Of a DNA stretch of 10,443 bases, positions 6,946 to 10,443 are shown piece by piece. Below the pieces are notes generated by a model. The model was not told where the DNA came from. It worked only from the letters and a program-made list of their open reading frames with translations, and did no database searches. The DNA comes from Sodalis-like endosymbiont of Proechinophthirus fluctus (GTDB lineage: Bacteria; Pseudomonadota; Gammaproteobacteria; Enterobacterales; Enterobacteriaceae), in contig NZ_LECR01000047.1 in NCBI RefSeq assembly GCF_001602625.1, positions 847 through 11,289 on the forward strand. The letters are read 5' to 3'. Position 1 is the stretch's first letter, and every line of letters begins with the position of its first letter. A program made the translations under genes and the position numbers.

Positions 6946-7322
6946 AGACCGTGAACGACGTTTACGCGACCGCTTTTGCCATCGGCTCTGCTGGTATTGG
7001 TGGTCGATCGGGTGGACGCACGCTGGCGGACGAGCGCGGAGCGGCATTCTATACTGTCTCACTATCTCATCTGTGGGTTCATCCCGCCCTGGGACAGACG
7101 CGTCTGATGGCCGCGGGCGACACAGACGCCATGGTAAATAGACGCAAATCGCCCCTGCCATTGAATTTTCACCCAACAAAACCGCCGGGATCTAAGCAAT
7201 TACGCCTCCTATGTGATAGAATTACGCCTCCTATGTGATAGATAGGAGAGCTCTGGGCGGAAGACAGCTACCGTAACTTACCGTCGGCGAAAAAATGCGA
7301 ATCGCTGGCGACTCTAACTCTC
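6946..7322. other. Unassigned region between the GMC pseudogene and speE
   Basis: This GC-rich sequence probably includes decayed coding sequence. Open frames exist on both strands (for example 6951-7238 plus and 6841-7179 minus), but none shows a motif I recognise, including the GMC N-terminus expected here. It ends with the 22-bp duplication described separately. Confidence 0.4.
7198..7241. repeat. Perfect 22-bp tandem duplication
   Basis: Two identical adjacent copies of a 22-bp unit (AATTACGCC...GTGATAG) occupy 7198-7219 and 7220-7241. The second copy runs into ATAGGAG, so CTCCTAT (about 7228-7234) and ATAGGAG (7242-7248) form a 7-bp inverted repeat with a 7-base spacer. The perfect identity points to a recent slippage or unequal exchange event. 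Confidence 0.9.
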
Positions 7323-7442
7323 TTGGTTTACTCGCCTACGCCAAATAATACGCTCTCAAAGCCCCTTTGTACGAAATTTGACCGTGCAACCGCAGGCAGA
7401 GTTAGCTATCATGTTGCGCTGTTTTTTCATGGCGGACTTGCC

Positions 7443-7449
7443 AAGGAGC
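7443..7449 (+). promoter_or_regulatory. Shine-Dalgarno of speE (AAGGAGC)
   Basis: AAGGAGC lies eight bases before ATG 7458 and decides this start over the longer in-frame extension back to 7323. That extension has no ribosome site, and its residues have no counterpart in E. coli SpeE. Confidence 0.8.
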
Positions 7450-7457
7450 AGCCAGAC

Positions 7458-8321
7458 ATGTCTAACCAAGAAACCTGGCACGAAACGTTACACGACCATT
7501 TCGGCCAATATTTTACCGTGGATAACGTCCTATACCAGGAAACTACTGGCCAGCAGGATTTGGTAATATTTGAAAATGCCGCGATGGGCCGGGTCATGGC
7601 GCTGGACGGCATAGTGCAGACCACCGAGCGCGATGAGTTTATCTATCATGAGATGATGGCCCATGTGCCGCTTATCGCCCATGGAAACGCCAAAAAAGTG
7701 CTCATCATAGGCGGCGGCGACGGTGGGATACTGCGTGAAGTCAGCCGTCATCCCGGCGTAGATCAAATAACCATAGCTGAGATCGATGCCGCCGTGGTGA
7801 CCTTCTGCAAAAAATATTTGCCGCGCCACAACGCAGGCGCGTTTGACGACCCGCGTTTTACGCTGGTGATTGCCGACGGTGTAGATTTTATTTCCCAAAG
7901 CAGCGAGAAATTCGATGTCATCATTTCAGACTGCACCGATCCAATAGGGCCGGGAAAAAGCCTGTTTACCTCTGATTTCTATCAGGGTTGCGCGCGCTGT
8001 CTTAACCAAGATGGCATTTTTGTCGCGCAAAACGGCGTGTGTTTTTTACAGCAGGATGAAGCGGTCAATAGCCACCTGAAACTCCGTCACCATTTTAGCG
8101 ACGTCAGCTTTTATCAGGCAGCGGTGCCGACCTATTATGGCGGTATCATGACCTTCGCCTGGGCCAGCCAAAATCCGGCGTTACGCCATCTCGATACCGC
8201 GACCCTGGCGGCATGTATCGACAAGACTGAGCTGATCTGTCGCTACTATAATGCGGCGATCCATAACGGCAGCTTCGCCCTGCCGCAATATTTGTTGAAT
8301 GCCTTATCAGTTTCTCGCTGA
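7458..8321 (+). CDS. speE: Spermidine synthase (polyamine aminopropyltransferase)
   Basis: SpeE transfers the aminopropyl group of decarboxylated S-adenosylmethionine to putrescine, giving spermidine and methylthioadenosine. From ATG 7458 it is 287 residues (E. coli 288). Landmarks are intact: [20 protein letters not shown] at 7-26, the substrate region [11 protein letters not shown] at 57-67, the nucleotide-binding [10 protein letters not shown] at 81-90, EID at 108-110, and [11 protein letters not shown] at 156-166 with the catalytic Asp. [14 protein letters not shown] near the C-terminus is also present. speD follows after 28 bases and supplies the decarboxylated SAM, so the two form one transcript. 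TTGACC at 7378-7383 could be a -35 box, but no good -10 follows. The gene shows no damage. Confidence 0.97.
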   Translation: MSNQETWHETLHDHFGQYFTVDNVLYQETTGQQDLVIFENAAMGRVMALDGIVQTTERDEFIYHEMMAHVPLIAHGNAKKVLIIGGGDGGILREVSRHPGVDQITIAEIDAAVVTFCKKYLPRHNAGAFDDPRFTLVIADGVDFISQSSEKFDVIISDCTDPIGPGKSLFTSDFYQGCARCLNQDGIFVAQNGVCFLQQDEAVNSHLKLRHHFSDVSFYQAAVPTYYGGIMTFAWASQNPALRHLDTATLAACIDKTELICRYYNAAIHNGSFALPQYLLNALSVSR

Positions 8322-8335
8322 AACAGTATTTATAA

Positions 8336-8352
8336 GAGGGTGAACCAAATTG
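8336..8352 (+). promoter_or_regulatory. Ribosome site and TTG start of speD
   Basis: GAGGG at 8336-8340 stands nine bases before TTG 8350. TTG is chosen because translation from it gives (M)[17 protein letters not shown], which aligns end to end with the E. coli SpeD N-terminus; the next ATG would remove the whole first third of the protein. Confidence 0.8.
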
Positions 8353-9144
8353 CAAAAGCTAAAACTACACGGCTTTAATAACCTGACTAAGAGCCTTAGT
8401 TTTTGTATTTACAATATTTATTATGCTAAAAAGGCGGACGATCGTGACGGCTATATAGCCTACATTGACGAACAATATAACGCCAATCGTCTGACGGAAA
8501 TTCTCAGCGAAACCTGCTCCATGATAGGCGCCAATATTCTTAACATTGCTCACCAAGATTACGAGCCGCAGGGCGCGAGCGTGACCATACTGGTTAGTGA
8601 GGAGCCGGTCGACCCCAGCAACGTTGACACGTCAGAATATCCCGGGCTGCTCCCGGAATCAGTGGTGGCGCATCTGGATAAAAGCCATGTTTGTATGCAT
8701 ACCTACCCGGAATGCCATCCAGAGGGCAGCCTGTGCACATTCCGCGCCGATATAGAAATATCGACCTGCGGCGTCATCTCCCCGCTAAAGGCGCTTAATT
8801 ACCTAATCTATCAGTTTGAGTCGGATATTGTCACCATGGATTACCGCGTGCGTGGCTTTACCCGCGACATCAACGGGGTAAAACATTATATCGACCATGA
8901 GATTAACTCGATTCAGAATTTTATGTCTAACGATATGAAAGCAATGTATCACATGATGGATATCAATGTGTATCAGGAGAACATTTTTCACACTAAGATG
9001 ATGCTGAAAAATTTCGATCTGAAACATTATCTTTTCAATACCCAACTGGATGATCTCAGAGCGGATGAGCGCAAAGCGATTACCAATCTACTTTACAAAG
9101 AGATGCAGGAAATTTATTACGGACGCAACCTGTCCGTAATGTAA
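8350..9144 (+). CDS. speD: S-adenosylmethionine decarboxylase proenzyme
   Basis: SpeD decarboxylates SAM to provide the aminopropyl donor for SpeE. It is made as a proenzyme that cuts itself to create a pyruvoyl cofactor. The protein has 264 residues, the same as E. coli, starting at TTG. The self-cleavage site DKSHVCMH spans 110-117, with the Lys111-Ser112 bond where Ser112 becomes the pyruvoyl group. His117 and the catalytic Cys140 (ISTCG) are present, as is [19 protein letters not shown] near 170-188. The C-terminus IYYGRN is typical. Ser to Cys at 122 (TYPECHPEG) is the only change I noticed near the active site. The intact processing residues contrast with panD, the other pyruvoyl enzyme in the window, which has lost them. 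Confidence 0.97.
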   Translation: MQKLKLHGFNNLTKSLSFCIYNIYYAKKADDRDGYIAYIDEQYNANRLTEILSETCSMIGANILNIAHQDYEPQGASVTILVSEEPVDPSNVDTSEYPGLLPESVVAHLDKSHVCMHTYPECHPEGSLCTFRADIEISTCGVISPLKALNYLIYQFESDIVTMDYRVRGFTRDINGVKHYIDHEINSIQNFMSNDMKAMYHMMDINVYQENIFHTKMMLKNFDLKHYLFNTQLDDLRADERKAITNLLYKEMQEIYYGRNLSVM

Positions 9145-9443
9145 CTCCTGGCCTTGCCGGCAACATTGGCCGATCAGTCCAAGACAATCAGCGCGCGGAA
9201 CTCGGCAAGTCCGGGCCTTTCGCCCAAAAAAAGCGGCCAGCTTCTATGCTACGGCGACGCTATCCTCAAATTAGAGCAGGCCGTGCGCTTCTGCAAACGC
9301 TCTTCATAGCGATGCTAGACCCACTGCAAAGCCGTGTGCCCGGGAGAGCGACTGGCAAGCAGCGGGGAAGCTAGGCAAGCCAAGGGAAAGTCAAGCAAGC
9401 TGGTAGAGTCAGGGGAGAGGAGAGCAACCACGGCCCCCACTCT
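9145..9443. other. Intergenic region between speD and yacL, no gene recognised
   Basis: TTGCCGGCAA at about 9155-9164 is a perfect 10-bp palindrome just after speD, flanked by GGCC on both sides, but no T run follows, so it is a weak terminator candidate. GGGCCTTTCGCCC followed by seven A (about 9214-9233) is another small hairpin with the wrong tail for the plus strand. From about 9340 to 9425 the plus strand is purine-rich with repeated GCAAGC words. The open frame there (9334-9534) looks like chance. Confidence 0.45.
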
Positions 9444-9804
9444 TCATCCGCCGGTATTAATAAACTGGCGATACCGCTTCAGCATCATCAGAAAATCGTC
9501 GCTGCCGCACAACGCTAGGTTTTCTTCATTGTAGTAACACTGAGCCCCTCTTCCAGGTCATCAAACTTAACTAACATGCTATTGGCGCACAATGACCTAT
9601 TCAGCGTCAATGAGCACAGGGTATATTCATGGCGGATATGTTGTACCACTGAGCCTCTAGGGGAAAGCCCGGACAGGCTATGTAAATGCTGCTCCACATC
9701 CGCCAGAGGCGCCATATCGTCCTTCACTTTGTCATTCAGTCAATGACCAACGGAGAATTTGATGATGACTTGACCGGCGGGTATCCGTAAAACTTGTAGT
9801 CCAT
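9444..9804 (-). pseudogene. yacL: YacL family protein (function unknown), broken
   Basis: YacL is a conserved protein of about 120 residues of unknown function, found next to acnB in E. coli. On the minus strand ATG 9804 opens MDYKFYGYPPVK, then meets TGA and TGA codons around 9735-9745. After a one-base shift NDKVKDDMAPLADVEQHLHS, HEYTLCSLTLNRSLCANSML and FDDLEEGLS match the E. coli middle. Another shift yields YYNEENLALCGSDDFLMMLK, then RYRQFINTGG and TGA 9446-9444. The 361-bp length is almost exactly that of an intact gene, so decay is by small lesions rather than deletion. The flanking acnB and speD are intact. Confidence 0.87.
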
Positions 9805-9939
9805 CGTTACCGTCCACCCAATCAGGGGTGCTGTACCATATTTTTTGGAAAATAGTGGTGGAAGACAATGGGATTTTACGCGTCTATTCTACGCCTACCA
9901 AAGCCTGCATCACTCCTTATCCGCCGGTGCATGCGATAA

Positions 9940-9959
9940 ACCCAGCACGCACTCTGGGT
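9940..9959 (-). terminator. Hairpin downstream of acnB, possible terminator
   Basis: ACCCAG 9940-9945 pairs perfectly with CTGGGT 9954-9959 around an eight-base loop. Read on the minus strand it follows acnB by about 80 bases, and its tail is TTATCG, only weakly U-rich. A TTTTTTT run (minus strand, about 9966-9972) precedes it. Confidence 0.35.
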
Positions 9960-10007
9960 GCAACGAAAAAAAGCGCTCGTCAACGACTGGCGATAGTGGA
10001 CTTGCTT

Positions 10008-10023
10008 AGTGCCCAGCGGCACT
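10008..10023 (-). terminator. Perfect 6-bp stem-loop just after the acnB stop
   Basis: AGTGCC and GGCACT form a perfect 6-bp stem with a four-base loop 16 bases beyond the acnB stop on the minus strand. No T run follows directly; the nearest is about 35 bases further on. It could be part of a degraded terminator or an mRNA 3'-end stabiliser. Confidence 0.4.
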
Positions 10024-10039
10024 GTGACACGCAGGCGGA

Positions 10040-10443
10040 TCAGACCACAGTTTGGAAAATGACCTGATCGGCTTTATCGGTATATTCGCTGAGACGGTCG
10101 AAATTCAAATAACGGTAGGTATCTACTGCCGTCTGATCCACCAACGCCATCGCCTGCAAATATTCCTCTACCGTCGGCAGACGGCCAAGCAGCGAGGTGA
10201 CCGCCGCCAGCTCTGCAGAGGCCAGATAGACGTCGGTGCTATTACCTAAACGGTTCGGAAAATTACGGGTAGAGGTAGATAAGACCGTCGCGCCATCTGT
10301 TACCCGCGCCTGGTTACCCATGCACAGCGAGCAACCTGGGATTTCCATACGCGCTCCGCTTTTATCAAAGATGCTATAGTAGCTCTCTTTGGTAAGCTGG
10401 GCGGCATCCATTTTGGTTGGTGGCGCGATCCACAAGCGGGTCG
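10040..10443 (-). CDS. acnB: Aconitate hydratase B, C-terminal part (5' end outside window)
   Basis: AcnB is the main aconitase of the TCA cycle, isomerising citrate and isocitrate with a [4Fe-4S] cluster. The visible 134 codons are the end of domain 4. TRLWIAPPTKMDAAQLT leads in, and IPGCSLCMGNQARV carries the two adjacent cluster cysteines (Cys-x-x-Cys). STSTRNFPNR is the substrate-binding Ser/Arg segment, and the tail TAVDTYRYLNF and ADQVIFQTVV matches the E. coli C-terminus. The frame is open to the window edge: the codon TTG near 10435 is an internal Leu, not a start. No lesion is visible, so the gene is probably functional and transcribed towards the broken yacL. Confidence 0.95.
   Translation of the reverse strand, partial: TRLWIAPPTKMDAAQLTKESYYSIFDKSGARMEIPGCSLCMGNQARVTDGATVLSTSTRNFPNRLGNSTDVYLASAELAAVTSLLGRLPTVEEYLQAMALVDQTAVDTYRYLNFDRLSEYTDKADQVIFQTVV

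Noticed and set aside
6951..7238. 95-codon plus-strand frame rich in Gly (FAIGSAGIGGRSGG) resembling a nucleotide-binding loop
   Set aside because: The GxGxxG spacing does not fit a Rossmann fold with following beta-alpha elements, and no family match came to mind.
9214..9233. Terminator for speD (GGGC hairpin plus A7)
   Set aside because: The homopolymer following the stem on the plus strand is A, not T, so it is not an intrinsic terminator for speED.
9334..9534. 66-codon plus-strand frame after speD
   Set aside because: Low-complexity purine-rich start, and it runs antisense into the yacL remains.
9828..10067. 79-codon plus-strand frame with a Fur-like string (ARQRLAIVDLLSAQRH)
   Set aside because: Too short and isolated, overlaps the acnB 3' end, and lacks the metal-binding and HTH context of Fur proteins.

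Overview
The window looks like the chromosome of a Sodalis-type insect symbiont (Enterobacterales). The gene order panB-panC-panD | yadH-yadG | can | hpt | speE-speD | yacL | acnB is the Escherichia coli panB-to-acnB neighbourhood read in reverse. Intact proteins closely resemble enterobacterial orthologues as I recall them, but genes with several frameshifts and stops lie between them. Intact genes next to recognisable wrecks, with no complete insertion sequence in view, suggests a lineage that became host-restricted fairly recently. The organism assignment is inference; no database search was possible.

Layout. Positions 1-1545 are the pantothenate block: the 3' end of panB, a full-length panC starting at GTG 282, and a broken panD whose self-cleavage site is gone. 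Positions 1569-2657 (minus strand) hold the remains of the ABC exporter pair yadG/yadH, joined by an internal deletion. Positions 2774-3464 are a broken can (beta-carbonic anhydrase). Positions 3480-3622 carry a degenerate array of about seven 19-20 bp units with a TTAACC core. An AT-rich island of about 1.3 kb follows; it contains a small ORF with a convincing F-box-like motif and a decayed tail with faint ankyrin-like patches. hpt (5160-5702, minus) is intact. Between hpt and speE, where E. coli has gcd and cueO, I find the C-terminal two thirds of a broken GMC-family oxidoreductase (minus) and a perfect 22-bp tandem duplication. speE and speD (7458-9144) form an intact polyamine operon. yacL (minus) is broken, and the intact 3' end of acnB (minus) closes the window.

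Functional picture. Spermidine synthesis (SpeE, SpeD), purine salvage (Hpt) and the TCA cycle (AcnB) are kept. Local aspartate decarboxylation to beta-alanine (PanD), beta-carbonic anhydrase, an ABC exporter and a GMC dehydrogenase are lost. PanC lacks its usual beta-alanine supplier and shows changes at normally conserved prolines, so it may be decaying or may use host beta-alanine. The most unusual item is the F-box-like ORF at 3947-4177: this is a eukaryotic ubiquitin-ligase adaptor motif, in DNA of very different base composition from its surroundings.
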